NCBI RefSeq assembly: GCF_016595435.1
Contig: NZ_JAENIJ010000012.1
Location: 1 to 64,000, forward strand
Reading direction: 5' to 3'
DNA length: 64,000 nt
Origin: Luteolibacter pohnpeiensis
GTDB taxonomy: Bacteria; Verrucomicrobiota; Verrucomicrobiia; Verrucomicrobiales; Akkermansiaceae
Position numbers and translations under genes: made by a program. Below are positions 25,172 through 33,851 of the stretch, piece after piece. Within the stretch, counting starts at the first letter, position 1. Each line of letters starts with the position of its first letter. The notes beneath the pieces were generated by a model that saw only the letters and a program-made list of their open reading frames with translations, did not search any database and had not been told where the DNA came from.

Positions 25172-26095
25172 TCAGGAATTGGCGGAGCCTTGGGCCGCTT
25201 GTGCGGTTGCGTCGACTTGCATCGCAATCAACTGGGATATGGTCACGAATTGATAGCCGCGGCTCAACAATGCGTCCAAGGTGTCAGGCATCGCATCCAC
25301 GGTGGTGGAATGGAGGTCGTGCGAAAGAATGATGGCCCCCGGCTTTGCACCGGCGAGAATGCGCGATGAGACGAGCGATGGGACTCGGTTTTTCCAATCC
25401 AGGGGATCGACCGACCACAAAATCGTCGGATAACCAAACTCATCGTGAACCATGGCGCGCTGGCGTTGCAGCAAGGCACCGTAAGGCGGACGCAGCGTGC
25501 GTGGCTGGATGCCGGTGGCAACGCCAATCGCATCCGTGCATCGGCGGATTTCGCTACGAACCTCATCATCACTCAATTTGCTGAGCGATCGGTGAGTCAT
25601 CGTGTGGTTTCCGATTTCATGACCCTCTGCAACAGTCCTGCGGATGACGTCCGGATAGAGATTCACACTGCGACCGATTACGAAGAACGTCGCTTTGATG
25701 TTGCGCTGGCGCAGCATATCCAGCAACCGAGGAGTATTTTTCGGATGTGGGCCATCGTCGAAGGTCATCGCGATGTATTTGCTGGTGACCGGCACATGGG
25801 TAAAGGTGATGTCGGCGGTGTGGGAGAAATCCGTGGTCAGATGCTGATCTGGATTGCGCGGAACAGGGCCTTTTACGGCAGGCGTTTTGTAATCCGATTT
25901 TTTGGTTTTGATCGGAGTCGGGCTCGCGATTTTTTTCTTTTCCTCAAGTGGCGGAGCCGCTGCGCAACTGGTGAGTGCGGCTGCCATCAGCATGAAGCTG
26001 CGCCGTGAAAGCTTCGATAATTCAAGGCCGGAGAGGTTGTCCCCCAGGTTGTGCTTCGGATTCAGTGGATGGCCCAAATGGTTCAGCGGATTCAT
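25172..26095 (-). CDS. polysaccharide deacetylase, predicted Tat-exported lipoprotein
   Basis: A 307-residue NodB-domain enzyme. The N terminus carries a twin-arginine type signal KLSRRSFMLMAAALTSC ending in a lipobox cysteine (residue 44), so export as a folded lipoprotein is likely. The domain has all five NodB motifs: AMTFDDGPHPKNT, GNHTMTHRSL (metal histidines), RPPYG, WSVDPLDWKN and IILSHDLHS. Expected activity: deacetylation of peptidoglycan or another N-acetylated glycan at the cell envelope. ATG at 26095 was chosen; an earlier frame start at 26146 adds an odd, proline/histidine-containing stretch. Confidence 0.88.
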   Translation of the reverse strand: MNPLNHLGHPLNPKHNLGDNLSGLELSKLSRRSFMLMAAALTSCAAAPPLEEKKKIASPTPIKTKKSDYKTPAVKGPVPRNPDQHLTTDFSHTADITFTHVPVTSKYIAMTFDDGPHPKNTPRLLDMLRQRNIKATFFVIGRSVNLYPDVIRRTVAEGHEIGNHTMTHRSLSKLSDDEVRSEIRRCTDAIGVATGIQPRTLRPPYGALLQRQRAMVHDEFGYPTILWSVDPLDWKNRVPSLVSSRILAGAKPGAIILSHDLHSTTVDAMPDTLDALLSRGYQFVTISQLIAMQVDATAQAAQGSANS

Positions 26096-26177
26096 TGCAG
26101 GATAAGGGAGGGAGTGCGGACAAATTTGTTTTAGGTTATCGAACAATCGGATGTTGTCACGTCTATCTTTTTTCCTG

Positions 26178-27053
26178 TCAGAGAGATGTGAAGCGCTCCA
26201 ACAAGGGCAGAAGGGCGCGTTTTTTTTGCTCTGGCCATAACGCCTTCGGAGTCATGATCGCACCATCCAGCGCACAGTGTTCCGGCCAATCCGGGACTGT
26301 TGGAATTTTCGGAATGGCAGCTGCGAGAATCTGCTTTGCGGCAGAAACATTGGCGTGGAGATGGCCCATCACCGTTTCAGCGGTCACAGGTTCTTCTTCC
26401 TCTTTCCAACAATCGTAATCGGTGATCATCGCCAACGTTGCCAAAGCGATTTCCGCTTCGCGTGCCAGCTTCGCCTCGGCCAGATTCGTCATGCCGATGA
26501 CGTCGAAACCAAGCTGCCGGTTCGCCAAGCTTTCCGCCCGTGTGGAGAACGCCGGACCATCCATGTTCACATAAGTGCCCCGATCGTGGACACGGGAAAC
26601 CTTGCCCACTGCCGAGTCCCGCAGAATTTCACGCAGCCCCTGACTGACAGGATCCGCAAAGGCGACATGGCCGACGATGCCACCGCCGAAAAAAGTGTGT
26701 TCAGTGCGACGGCTGGTCCGATCAAAAAACTGATCGGGCAACAACACATCCCGCGGTTCATACTCTGCTTTTAATGATCCGACGGCCGTTACGCAAATCA
26801 GCCAGCGCACATTCAAGCTGCGCAGCGCCCAGATATTGGCCCGATGATTGATTTCCGTCGGCAGCAACCGGTGTCCGCGCCCATGACGCGGCAAAAACCA
26901 GACTTTCCGCCCCATCAATCTTCCCCCGATCAGCGTATCCGAAGGGTCACCGAAAGGGGTTTTGATGATTCTGTCCTCGATTTGCTCGATCCCCTCCAGC
27001 TCATAAAGACCGCTACCTCCAATGATTCCAATGCTCGGTTCAAGCGCTTCCAT
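26178..27053 (-). CDS. mtnP: S-methyl-5'-thioadenosine phosphorylase
   Basis: A 291-residue cytosolic enzyme that splits methylthioadenosine with phosphate in methionine salvage. MTAP/PNP family features: IGIIGGSGLYELEG, the KTPFGDPSD segment, FLPRHGRGHRLLPTEINHRANIWAL, AVGSLKAEYEPRDVLLPDQFFDRT and the substrate loop MDGPAFSTRAES ... GMTNLAEAKLAREAEI. The aspartate in TDYDCW fits MTA/adenine-type specificity rather than guanine type. The neighbour is a tRNA gene on the other strand. Confidence 0.92.
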   Translation of the reverse strand: MEALEPSIGIIGGSGLYELEGIEQIEDRIIKTPFGDPSDTLIGGRLMGRKVWFLPRHGRGHRLLPTEINHRANIWALRSLNVRWLICVTAVGSLKAEYEPRDVLLPDQFFDRTSRRTEHTFFGGGIVGHVAFADPVSQGLREILRDSAVGKVSRVHDRGTYVNMDGPAFSTRAESLANRQLGFDVIGMTNLAEAKLAREAEIALATLAMITDYDCWKEEEEPVTAETVMGHLHANVSAAKQILAAAIPKIPTVPDWPEHCALDGAIMTPKALWPEQKKRALLPLLERFTSL

Positions 27054-27137
27054 GGAGTCTTAGGTAACGGGGCGAGTGATTTTTTCCAGCTGGTTTTTGA
27101 CTTCCTGGATTTCGTCTGCTAATTCGGTGCCCCCAAC

Positions 27138-27211
27138 GCGCCCGTAGCTCAGTTGGATAGAGCATCCGCCTTCTAAGCGGATGGTCACTGGTTCGAATCC
27201 AGTCGGGCGTG
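27138..27211 (+). tRNA. tRNA-Arg (anticodon TCT)
   Basis: A full cloverleaf: acceptor GCGCCCG / CGGGCGT with a G-T closing pair, D-arm GCTC...GAGC, anticodon stem TCCGC/GCGGA with loop CTTCTAA giving anticodon TCT (reads AGA/AGG), T-arm with GGTTCGAATCC, discriminator G. The 3' CCA is not encoded. Confidence 0.96.
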
Positions 27212-27236
27212 CTTTTTCCAAAAATTGGGTCGAGGT

Positions 27237-28361
27237 ATGAGCAACAATCAACTTGGAACGAAGCCGCATTATCAGGTGTTAGATGGGCTTCGTGGGGTCG
27301 CAGCGGTGATCGTTGTCTTCTTTCATCTTTCCGAACCGCTCGCCGCCAGTCGTTTTGAAAATGTGATCAATCATGGTTATCTGGCGGTTGATTTTTTCTT
27401 TCTGCTGTCAGGCTATGTGATCGGATATGCTTACGATGATCGCTGGGGCAAGATGACGATCGGCGGCTTTTTGCGGCGCCGTTTCGAGCGATTGCAACCT
27501 CTGGTAATTCTGGGCATGACTCTCGGAGCCATCGGCTTTTATTTTACGGATTCCACGATATGGCCGCATATCCATGAGGTTCCGGTCTGGAAGTTGATCG
27601 TGGTCATGTTGATTGGCTACACGGTTCTGCCCATACCGCTTTCGATGGATATCCGTGGGTGGCAGGAGATGCATCCTTTGAATAGCGTGGCTTGGTCGTT
27701 GTTCTTCGAATACATTGCCAATATTTTCTATGCGCTTGGCTTGCGAAAATTATCGAACAAAGGGTTGGCCTGTTTCGTGTTTCTTGCAGGCGCACTGCTG
27801 CTGCATTTTGCAGTGACCAATCCAAATGGCGACATCGCTGGTGGTTGGACGCTGAATGCCGAGCACATGCGAATTGGGATCACCCGTACCCTGTTTCCGT
27901 TTTTTGCGGGTTTGCTTTTGTCTCGGGTAGCGCGACCCGTTTACATCAAGAACTCGTTCTTGTGGTGCAGCTTGTTGTTGGTGACTGTGCTGTTCATGCC
28001 AAGAATCGGTGGTGAAGATCACCTTTGGATGAATGGCTTATATGAAGCATTTTGCATCATCGTTGTATTTCCGCTGATCGTTTATCTTGGTTCCAGTCAG
28101 GTGATGAGGACTGAATCGAAGGGACGAATTTGTAAGTTTCTCGGCGAATTATCCTATCCTTTATACATGACTCATTATGTGCTGGTTTACTTTTATGTCG
28201 CTTGGGTGAGTAATCACAGTGGGATCACTTTGCGACAAGCCTGGCCCTATGCGCTGCTTACATTTTCTGGAGCCGCCGTTTTAGCTTATGCGAGTTTGAA
28301 GCTTTATGATGAACCTGTTAGAGCTTGGCTACGGAAAAGGGTTAAGCAATCAGCTTCCTAA
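27237..28361 (+). CDS. acyltransferase 3 family membrane protein
   Basis: A 374-residue integral membrane protein with about ten hydrophobic helices. The opening QVLDGLRGVAAVIVVFFHL (with the catalytic-type histidine) and GYLAVDFFFLLSGYVIGYAY are the hallmark of the acyltransferase-3 (OafA/NolL-like) family, which acylates sugars of surface glycans from the cytoplasmic face. RRRFERLQPL matches the family RRxxRIxP segment. ATG at 27237 is used; the frame also has an earlier start at 27225. It lies just downstream of the tRNA-Arg gene. Confidence 0.87.
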   Translation: MSNNQLGTKPHYQVLDGLRGVAAVIVVFFHLSEPLAASRFENVINHGYLAVDFFFLLSGYVIGYAYDDRWGKMTIGGFLRRRFERLQPLVILGMTLGAIGFYFTDSTIWPHIHEVPVWKLIVVMLIGYTVLPIPLSMDIRGWQEMHPLNSVAWSLFFEYIANIFYALGLRKLSNKGLACFVFLAGALLLHFAVTNPNGDIAGGWTLNAEHMRIGITRTLFPFFAGLLLSRVARPVYIKNSFLWCSLLLVTVLFMPRIGGEDHLWMNGLYEAFCIIVVFPLIVYLGSSQVMRTESKGRICKFLGELSYPLYMTHYVLVYFYVAWVSNHSGITLRQAWPYALLTFSGAAVLAYASLKLYDEPVRAWLRKRVKQSAS

Positions 28362-28412
28362 AACATTTGGATGGTCGGCTTTTTCGGTTCATGATGCTGT
28401 GAGTTGATTCAA

Positions 28413-28436
28413 ATGCCTGGCCTATCCATCAGGCAT
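28413..28436 (+). terminator. weak terminator-like hairpin
   Basis: Inverted repeat ATGCCTG (28413-28419) / CAGGCAT (28430-28436), 10-base loop, followed by CCATTTGGGTTT. It lies 50 bases after the acyltransferase stop and before the sulfatase gene. The T tract is poor. Confidence 0.35.
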
Positions 28437-28494
28437 CCATTTGGGTTTAATGCCTTGACCGGCTGATTTGAAGTCGCTCAGTTTTGGAGCCGTC

Positions 28495-29871
28495 ATGAGA
28501 TCGCGTTTTTCAAGTCGGCTAATTTGCATGCTGGTGGTGATGTGCTCCGCTGGAACCTTGGTTGCAGAGGAAAATGCCAAACCGAACATCATTGCGATTT
28601 TGGTGGACGATATTGGCGTGGGGGATTTCGGGTTTTCCGGAGGAACGGATTTCCCGACACCGAACATCGACGCTTTGGCGAAGAGTGGATGCATTTTCAC
28701 CAATGGTTACGCGTTGCCATCGTGTTCGCCAACTCGCGCGGCTTTAATGACAGGCCGTTATCCCGCTAGATTTGGCATTGAGGATAATCGTCCTCTCGAT
28801 GGACCGAAGGGTGGGATGGATGTCAATGAGGTCACCCTGCCGACGAAATTGCATGAAGCTGGTTACGAAACGCGATTGATTGGCAAATGGCATCTTGGGA
28901 AAGGCGATCATTTTGAATTCGCTCCGCGCAATCGCGGTTTTGACGAATTTTACGGCTATTTCGGTGCTGCCGGCAGATATGTCGACCCGAAGTTGTCGCG
29001 CAATGGCACTGAGAAAATTCGGAAGGGGTATATCACCGATCTTCTCACGGATGAAGTTTGTCATTTCCTCAAGCAAAAGCATGATAAACCATTTTTCATT
29101 CACTTGGCCCACATGGCTGCCCATTTGCCACAAGTGGCAAAACCGGAGGATCTTGCCAGGGTTCCGAATCTGACAGGAAAGCGCAAAACCGCAGCGGCGA
29201 TCATTACCAATCTGGATGATAATATCGGCCGTTTGATGGCGACTCTCAAGGAAACCGGGTTGGACCAGAACACACTGGTGTTTTTCATCAGTGACAATGG
29301 AGCAGAGCCTCCGGTGCTGGGAACCAGCAATGGACCTCATCGGGGAATGAAATTTGATGTTCTTGAGGGGGGCATACGTGTGCCCTTTGTCGCGAGTTGG
29401 CCTGGTCATATTCCTGCGGGCAGCACGTATGAGCCGATGGTGCATGTCATGGACGCGTATAGCACCAGTTTGGTTGCCGCAGGTGTGAAAGTTCCGGCTA
29501 ACGTCGATGGAGTCGACCTTATGCCGTACGTGGCGGGTTCTAACAAATCACCTGTCCATCCACAACTTTGCTGGATCTACAATGATCACAAAGAATGGCG
29601 CATCCCCGGACGGGATACCAACCTGGCGCGGCCATTGCGATCGATTCGTGAAGGGGATTGGAAACTTGTCATGGAGGGCGACAATGCGCCTGAGCTTTAT
29701 TCAGTTTCTAGCGACCCTGGTGAAAGTAAGAATGTTGCGAATGAGAATGCGGGGGTTGTCGAGCGGTTGAAGGAGGATTACAGCGATTGGAAAGCTAAGA
29801 TGAAGCCGCAGGTTATTGGTGATGACCATCCGTTGTACGGTCGCTTCAAATTCATGAAGCCGAAAAAATGA
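28495..29871 (+). CDS. secreted sulfatase (alkaline phosphatase superfamily)
   Basis: A 458-residue type I sulfatase expected to hydrolyse sulfate esters of glycans outside the cytoplasm. A signal peptide (RLICMLVVMCSAGTLVA) is followed by metal ligands in ILVDDIGVGDFG and the formylglycine site C77-S-P-T-R (YALPSCSPTRAALMTGRYPA). GKWHLGKGDHFEF, AHMAAHLP and FFISDNGAEPP supply further metal and active-site residues. ATG at 28495 is preferred over an in-frame TTG at 28468. Activity needs an anaerobic or aerobic formylglycine maturase, which is not encoded in this window. The target polysaccharide is unknown. Confidence 0.9.
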   Translation: MRSRFSSRLICMLVVMCSAGTLVAEENAKPNIIAILVDDIGVGDFGFSGGTDFPTPNIDALAKSGCIFTNGYALPSCSPTRAALMTGRYPARFGIEDNRPLDGPKGGMDVNEVTLPTKLHEAGYETRLIGKWHLGKGDHFEFAPRNRGFDEFYGYFGAAGRYVDPKLSRNGTEKIRKGYITDLLTDEVCHFLKQKHDKPFFIHLAHMAAHLPQVAKPEDLARVPNLTGKRKTAAAIITNLDDNIGRLMATLKETGLDQNTLVFFISDNGAEPPVLGTSNGPHRGMKFDVLEGGIRVPFVASWPGHIPAGSTYEPMVHVMDAYSTSLVAAGVKVPANVDGVDLMPYVAGSNKSPVHPQLCWIYNDHKEWRIPGRDTNLARPLRSIREGDWKLVMEGDNAPELYSVSSDPGESKNVANENAGVVERLKEDYSDWKAKMKPQVIGDDHPLYGRFKFMKPKK

Positions 29872-29979
29872 GTCCATTGAGTAAAGCTGGGCAGGTGAAA
29901 CATCTGGCAATTCGACGCCAGGAATGGATAACCGACCGCTTGCGAGAAATCCACGTCGCGAGGGATGCTGCTCGCACAC

Positions 29980-30579
29980 ATGAAATCTCATATCTGCCTC
30001 CCGATTCTCGCCAGCTTGGCTTTGGCAAGCATGGCATCAGCAACGACCGTAGGCCTCCCAGGAGGCGAATTGGTCACCACGTGGGACACATTTCCTGGCG
30101 TCGCCTTTGACAGTGACTTGCCCGATACTTCAGATGCTCCTTTGACGGCAACATTGGATTCCTACACTTCGGGCTATCTAACAGGTGGAGGTGATCGAAT
30201 TTACTCTGGTGGAAACTCGTTTTCCATGGAGATCTCCGGCGAGGCGACTGAAACGATTTCGTCGGTCACTCTGATCATGAAATATACCGCACCAAGTGCC
30301 TATACGGCGGAATCTTACTTCTCGATTGCCAGCGACGGCCTTACTTTGGCCAGCGCAACGCCCGAATATCTTGGCTCAGTGACGGAAGGCTCGAATACCT
30401 TCGAAATCTATGCCTGGACCTTCAGTGGCCTCGATAGTGGCGAATCCTATTCGATTTCGATCAGCAGTGAAGCAGATCACGTTTCGTTAGATGCCATCCA
30501 ATTGATGGTTCCTGAGCCTAGTTCTGCCATGCTGGGAATTCTTGGGGCAGGATTGCTTATGATTCGCCGACGCAAATAA
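29980..30579 (+). CDS. PEP-CTERM sorting domain protein
   Basis: A 199-residue exported protein: signal peptide MKSHICLPILASLALASMASA, a beta-rich Ser/Thr/Gly region, and the C-terminal tripartite PEP-CTERM sorting signal VPEPSSAMLGILGAGLLMIRRRK. Such proteins are handled by an exosortase and often become part of the extracellular matrix. The first in-frame ATG is at 29965; the one at 29980 begins right at the signal peptide. It lies just after the first sulfatase gene on the same strand. Confidence 0.88.
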   Translation: MKSHICLPILASLALASMASATTVGLPGGELVTTWDTFPGVAFDSDLPDTSDAPLTATLDSYTSGYLTGGGDRIYSGGNSFSMEISGEATETISSVTLIMKYTAPSAYTAESYFSIASDGLTLASATPEYLGSVTEGSNTFEIYAWTFSGLDSGESYSISISSEADHVSLDAIQLMVPEPSSAMLGILGAGLLMIRRRK

Positions 30580-30698
30580 ACAACGGATCTTCGCATAGAT
30601 GGCAGTCGCTTTGAATGGCGAATTTTGCATTTGCTCCGCGTAGGTGTGAAACCAATGAGTCAAGGCGGCTGCTATGCTTTTTATCTTCCTGATGAATC

Positions 30699-30717
30699 TC
30701 TAACAAAAACTGTTAGA
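30699..30717. terminator. 7-bp palindrome between convergent genes
   Basis: TCTAACA (30699-30705) / TGTTAGA (30711-30717), 5-base loop, 12 bases past the stop of the minus-strand DUF1826 gene. It could be a weak terminator for that gene or an operator; there is no T tract. The same heptamer forms the larger repeat at 47806-47840. Confidence 0.35.
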
Positions 30718-30728
30718 TCTATTCGAGA

Positions 30729-31445
30729 TTAGCTGATGAGCAGTAGGCGTGGCGGGTCTCCAGGCAAGGTGTCCGGAGCACGATGAACGCACGGTGGCAC
30801 CGGGCTGCCTGGCCAGGCAACTGCGATGCGCCAGAGATTGCCGATCCCAAACTTTTGGGGTTGTGAGCCGGAGCTGCGCGCATAGTGGAGATCGTAACAG
30901 TGATCCGTGAGGAATGATTCAAATTCCTCGTCATCTGCTCCTCCATAGATGGCCAATAGCTCGGCTCGGGTATCGGGCACGTCCACTCGGCGTTGGACTT
31001 GATCATTCGGCAAGCGCTCACTGCACGCTCCATGGTAGGTGCAAAGCCAGGTATCTGCTTCTACGGGAGCACTGTCTGCGTGGAATGAAAAGACATCGGT
31101 GACGATCGGACCAGGTTCTTCATCGCGGGGATAGGCGGTGATGCAATTGAGGATGGGTTCAAGATCATGATCTCGCAAGAGCTGGAGATCTTGGAGCATC
31201 GTCTCCATGGCGATTTTTCCAGCGGGGCTGAGCGGCAGTGAGCGGAGAAAATCTGCATCTAACGACATGACTCCATCGCTCGTATCGTGATCCAGATGCT
31301 GAACGATTTCAGCATAATCGCCGGGAAGAGTTCGAGGCCAGCAGAGTGCATTCACGCCATTTTCGAACGTCGCGCTGACCAATTCTTCGAAGCTGTTTAC
31401 CATCCGGACTTGCGGGTCGGCAGAAGGGGGTGATGGCGCGTTCAT
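30729..31445 (-). CDS. DUF1826 family protein
   Basis: A 238-residue soluble protein without a signal. The second half shows DVFSFHADSAPVEADTWLCTYHGACSERLPND and the end WPGSPVPPCVHRAPDTLPGDPPRLLLIS, which match the DUF1826 layout of an FHxD core, an LCTYxGxGTEWLPN-like strand and a WPGN...VHRSP end, where a jelly-roll type metal site is suspected. The biochemical role is unknown. DUF1826 genes have been noted near zinc-responsive genes in other bacteria, but nothing here supports that link. Single gene, convergent to the PEP-CTERM gene. Confidence 0.65.
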   Translation of the reverse strand: MNAPSPPSADPQVRMVNSFEELVSATFENGVNALCWPRTLPGDYAEIVQHLDHDTSDGVMSLDADFLRSLPLSPAGKIAMETMLQDLQLLRDHDLEPILNCITAYPRDEEPGPIVTDVFSFHADSAPVEADTWLCTYHGACSERLPNDQVQRRVDVPDTRAELLAIYGGADDEEFESFLTDHCYDLHYARSSGSQPQKFGIGNLWRIAVAWPGSPVPPCVHRAPDTLPGDPPRLLLIS

Positions 31446-31515
31446 GGATGGCGTGAGCTTAGAAATAGGGCGCTCAAGCCCAAGGAAATTAGCCAGAAAT
31501 TACTGGCGAAAAAAG

Positions 31516-31551
31516 AGCCCGCGGCAGGGATTGGGATCCATGCCGCAGGCT
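31516..31551 (-). terminator. terminator of the SHD1-thioredoxin gene
   Basis: On the minus strand AGCCTGCGGCA and TGCCGCGGGCT form an 11-bp stem with one mismatch around a 14-base loop, followed by CTTTTTT. It lies 28 bases after the thioredoxin stop. Confidence 0.8.
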
Positions 31552-31578
31552 TGAAGAATAGGAATCGGTCAGCCCTGA

Positions 31579-32241
31579 TTAGGACTTCGAGGCATTGGAA
31601 TCCACCCATTTGGCGAATTCTGATGGGGTGATGCCGTCGTGATAACCTCCCGAGGCAAGCTGTTTGCCTTCAGAGTTGGTCAGGAAATAAGTCGGGAAAC
31701 CTTTGACTCCGAATTCTTTCGCGAGCTTTTCATCGCGGCGATTGTTCGGTGTGCCGCCAGGGCCGAAGTCGAGCATCAGAAGCACCAGATGTTGATTGGC
31801 GTAGCTCTTGAATTCCTTTTCTGAAAACACCGCTTTTTCCAGTTTGATGCAGTAGGGGCACCAGGTGGTCCCGGTGAAAAGTACGAAAATAGGTAGGCCA
31901 GTTTCTTCAGACTCTTGCTTCGCCTTGTCCATTCTGGTGAGCCATTTGGCTTTCCGATTTTCTGGAACAGTCGGCTTTTCTTTTTCGGTCGAAGCAGATG
32001 GAGCAGCAACAGTGGTCTGAGAACTTTTGATGAACTCCTGGTCCGCTTGTGAAAGTTTCGATTCAGGGAAGGTGCTAATGCTGCCGTTTAGCAGTTTGAG
32101 GGTGACACTTTCGTTTTCTACTTTAACGAACTCAGCCTGAATCTTGGAGCCTTCCGTGCTGGTCCAAGTGCGAAATTCTGCGTGCAGAGGAGTGGTGAGG
32201 GTAACAGTCGCGATAGCCCAGCGGAGAATTCGGCTCTTCAT
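31579..32241 (-). CDS. exported SHD1-domain thioredoxin
   Basis: A 220-residue exported protein. A signal peptide (LRWAIATVTLTTPLHA) is followed by an SHD1-like domain (residues 22-72, RTWTSTEGSKIQAEFVKVENESVTL ... SKLSQADQEFI), a fold common in Planctomycetota/Verrucomicrobiota envelope proteins, then a linker and a thioredoxin domain with active site W-C128-P-Y-C131 and cis-proline GFPTYF. It is likely a periplasmic disulfide reductase or isomerase-type protein (DsbD gamma/thioredoxin-7 like). Single gene with its own terminator. Confidence 0.85.
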   Translation of the reverse strand: MKSRILRWAIATVTLTTPLHAEFRTWTSTEGSKIQAEFVKVENESVTLKLLNGSISTFPESKLSQADQEFIKSSQTTVAAPSASTEKEKPTVPENRKAKWLTRMDKAKQESEETGLPIFVLFTGTTWCPYCIKLEKAVFSEKEFKSYANQHLVLLMLDFGPGGTPNNRRDEKLAKEFGVKGFPTYFLTNSEGKQLASGGYHDGITPSEFAKWVDSNASKS

Positions 32242-32302
32242 GATGGGTTTAGTGCTGCGCTTTGCTCATGCGCGACGCAAGCCTTAATTGATGTCCGGGG
32301 AT

Positions 32303-32392
32303 GTTAGATGAACCTAACTAAATTGCCTGAAATAATTTTTTGAATGTTAGAGTCATCTCAGTCCGTAACTAAGTCTCGTTCGTTCGGTTAGA
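32303..32392. repeat. three GTTAGA boxes upstream of a sulfatase gene
   Basis: GTTAGA occurs at 32303-32308, 32346-32351 and 32387-32392, start-to-start distances of 43 and 41 bases. The first copy forms a small palindrome with CTAAC at 32314-32318. They lie between the divergent thioredoxin (32241) and sulfatase (32418) genes. They could be binding sites of a regulator; the hexamer also occurs elsewhere, so this is tentative. Confidence 0.3.
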
Positions 32393-32417
32393 TCCCCGAA
32401 TCCCATTCCGCCAACCC

Positions 32418-33836
32418 ATGAAATTATCTCTCTGCTATTCGATCTTTTTCTTCGGCTGGTGCTTTTTGTCGAAATCGGAAGCTGCCGACGCTGCACCGAA
32501 ACCACCGAATGTGGTGATCCTTTTGGCGGATGATCTGGGCTGGAATGCGGTAGGCTATCACAATGCGGAGGTGAAGACCCCGAACATCGATCGGCTCTGC
32601 AAAGATGGCGTTGAGTTGGATCAATTTTACACGTCTCCCATGTGCAGCCCCACGCGGGCGGGCCTCATGACCGGGCGTTACCCTATTCGATTTGGCTGCG
32701 CCCGTTCGGTCATTCCGCCTTGGCGTGATTACGGAGTTTCAGTGGATGAGGTCATGATGCCGGCTGCACTGGCAGCGGCCGGTTACGGCCAATGTGGGGC
32801 ATTCGGCAAGTGGCATCTCGGGCATGCGGAGCAAAAATGGTTGCCACTTGCTCGCGGATTCACCGAATTCACCGGCTGTTACAACGGCGCGATCGACTAC
32901 TTCACTTTTGAACGGGAGGGCGAAGTGGATTGGCATCACAATGAAGAATCCATTCGGCCTGAAGGATATTCTACGACCGTGATTGGTGACGCTGCGGTCA
33001 ATTTCATCGGCAAAGCCGCCACCGATGAAAAACCATTTCTGTGCTACGTGCCATTCAACGCGCCGCATTCACCGTTCGAGGCTCCGGAAAGTTATCTCGA
33101 AAAATACAGCCAAATCAAAGACGTCAAAAAGCGCACCTACTATGCGATGATTACTGCGATGGACGATCAGGTTGGCCGGATTCTGGATTCTATCAAACAG
33201 GCAGGGATCGAGAAAAATACGGTTGTCTGGTTCTTTAGCGACAACGGTGGAGTGCACGATATCAAAAAGAACAACGCTCCCTTGCGTGGCAACAAGCTCA
33301 CCAATTTCGAAGGTGGAGTGCGCACCGTTGCGTGTGTTCGCTACCCTGGCGTTTATGCTTCCGGTAAAAAAATTGAGCAGCCAATGGCTTTCATTGATGT
33401 GCTGCCAACCGTCATGGCTCTAACAGATCACACGCCGGAATCTGCCGGATGCAAACCGCTCGACGGTGTTGATCTCAACCCGGTGCTAACGGGGAAAACT
33501 GCTGAACTGCCAGCACGCGATCTCTACTTTTATCATGGTCAAACGGGTGAGGACTCCGAAACCATCGCGATTCATTCCGGTCCATGGAAATTGATCGTGA
33601 ACGGGCCCTCACTTGCGGGTGACATTTCAGGAAAACATCAGATCCGCCTCTTCAAACTGGCAAAAGATCCTAACGAAAAGCAGGAGCTATCCGAAGAGAA
33701 TCCGGAGGTGGTGGAGCGACTGATGAAAAAATTGGTAACTTTCCGCAAGCTTCAGCCAGCGGATGCCATCCCACCTTATGACGTCGGCAAAAAAGGATTT
33801 GTTGCGCCGAAGGATTGGAAAATCACCAAAAAGTGA
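32418..33836 (+). CDS. secreted sulfatase (arylsulfatase type)
   Basis: A 472-residue second type I sulfatase. A signal peptide (SIFFFGWCFLSKSEA) precedes the metal-binding ILLADDLGWNAVGYH and the formylglycine site C76-S-P-T-R (SPMCSPTRAGLMTGRYPI). GAFGKWHLGHAEQKW, the APHSPFEAPE histidine and FFSDNGGVHD complete the active site. It differs clearly from the 28.5-kb sulfatase and probably cuts a different sulfate ester. The PPNVVILLADD start and ENPEVVERL end are as in Rhodopirellula-type arylsulfatases. No maturase gene is nearby. Confidence 0.9.
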   Translation: MKLSLCYSIFFFGWCFLSKSEAADAAPKPPNVVILLADDLGWNAVGYHNAEVKTPNIDRLCKDGVELDQFYTSPMCSPTRAGLMTGRYPIRFGCARSVIPPWRDYGVSVDEVMMPAALAAAGYGQCGAFGKWHLGHAEQKWLPLARGFTEFTGCYNGAIDYFTFEREGEVDWHHNEESIRPEGYSTTVIGDAAVNFIGKAATDEKPFLCYVPFNAPHSPFEAPESYLEKYSQIKDVKKRTYYAMITAMDDQVGRILDSIKQAGIEKNTVVWFFSDNGGVHDIKKNNAPLRGNKLTNFEGGVRTVACVRYPGVYASGKKIEQPMAFIDVLPTVMALTDHTPESAGCKPLDGVDLNPVLTGKTAELPARDLYFYHGQTGEDSETIAIHSGPWKLIVNGPSLAGDISGKHQIRLFKLAKDPNEKQELSEENPEVVERLMKKLVTFRKLQPADAIPPYDVGKKGFVAPKDWKITKK

Positions 33837-33851
33837 TCACGAGGATTCGCC

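Noticed and set aside
27060-27269. Minus-strand 69-codon frame containing ARPTGFEPVTIRLEGGCSIQ
   Set aside because: It is the reverse reading of the tRNA-Arg gene; this peptide is a well-known false protein produced at tRNA loci.
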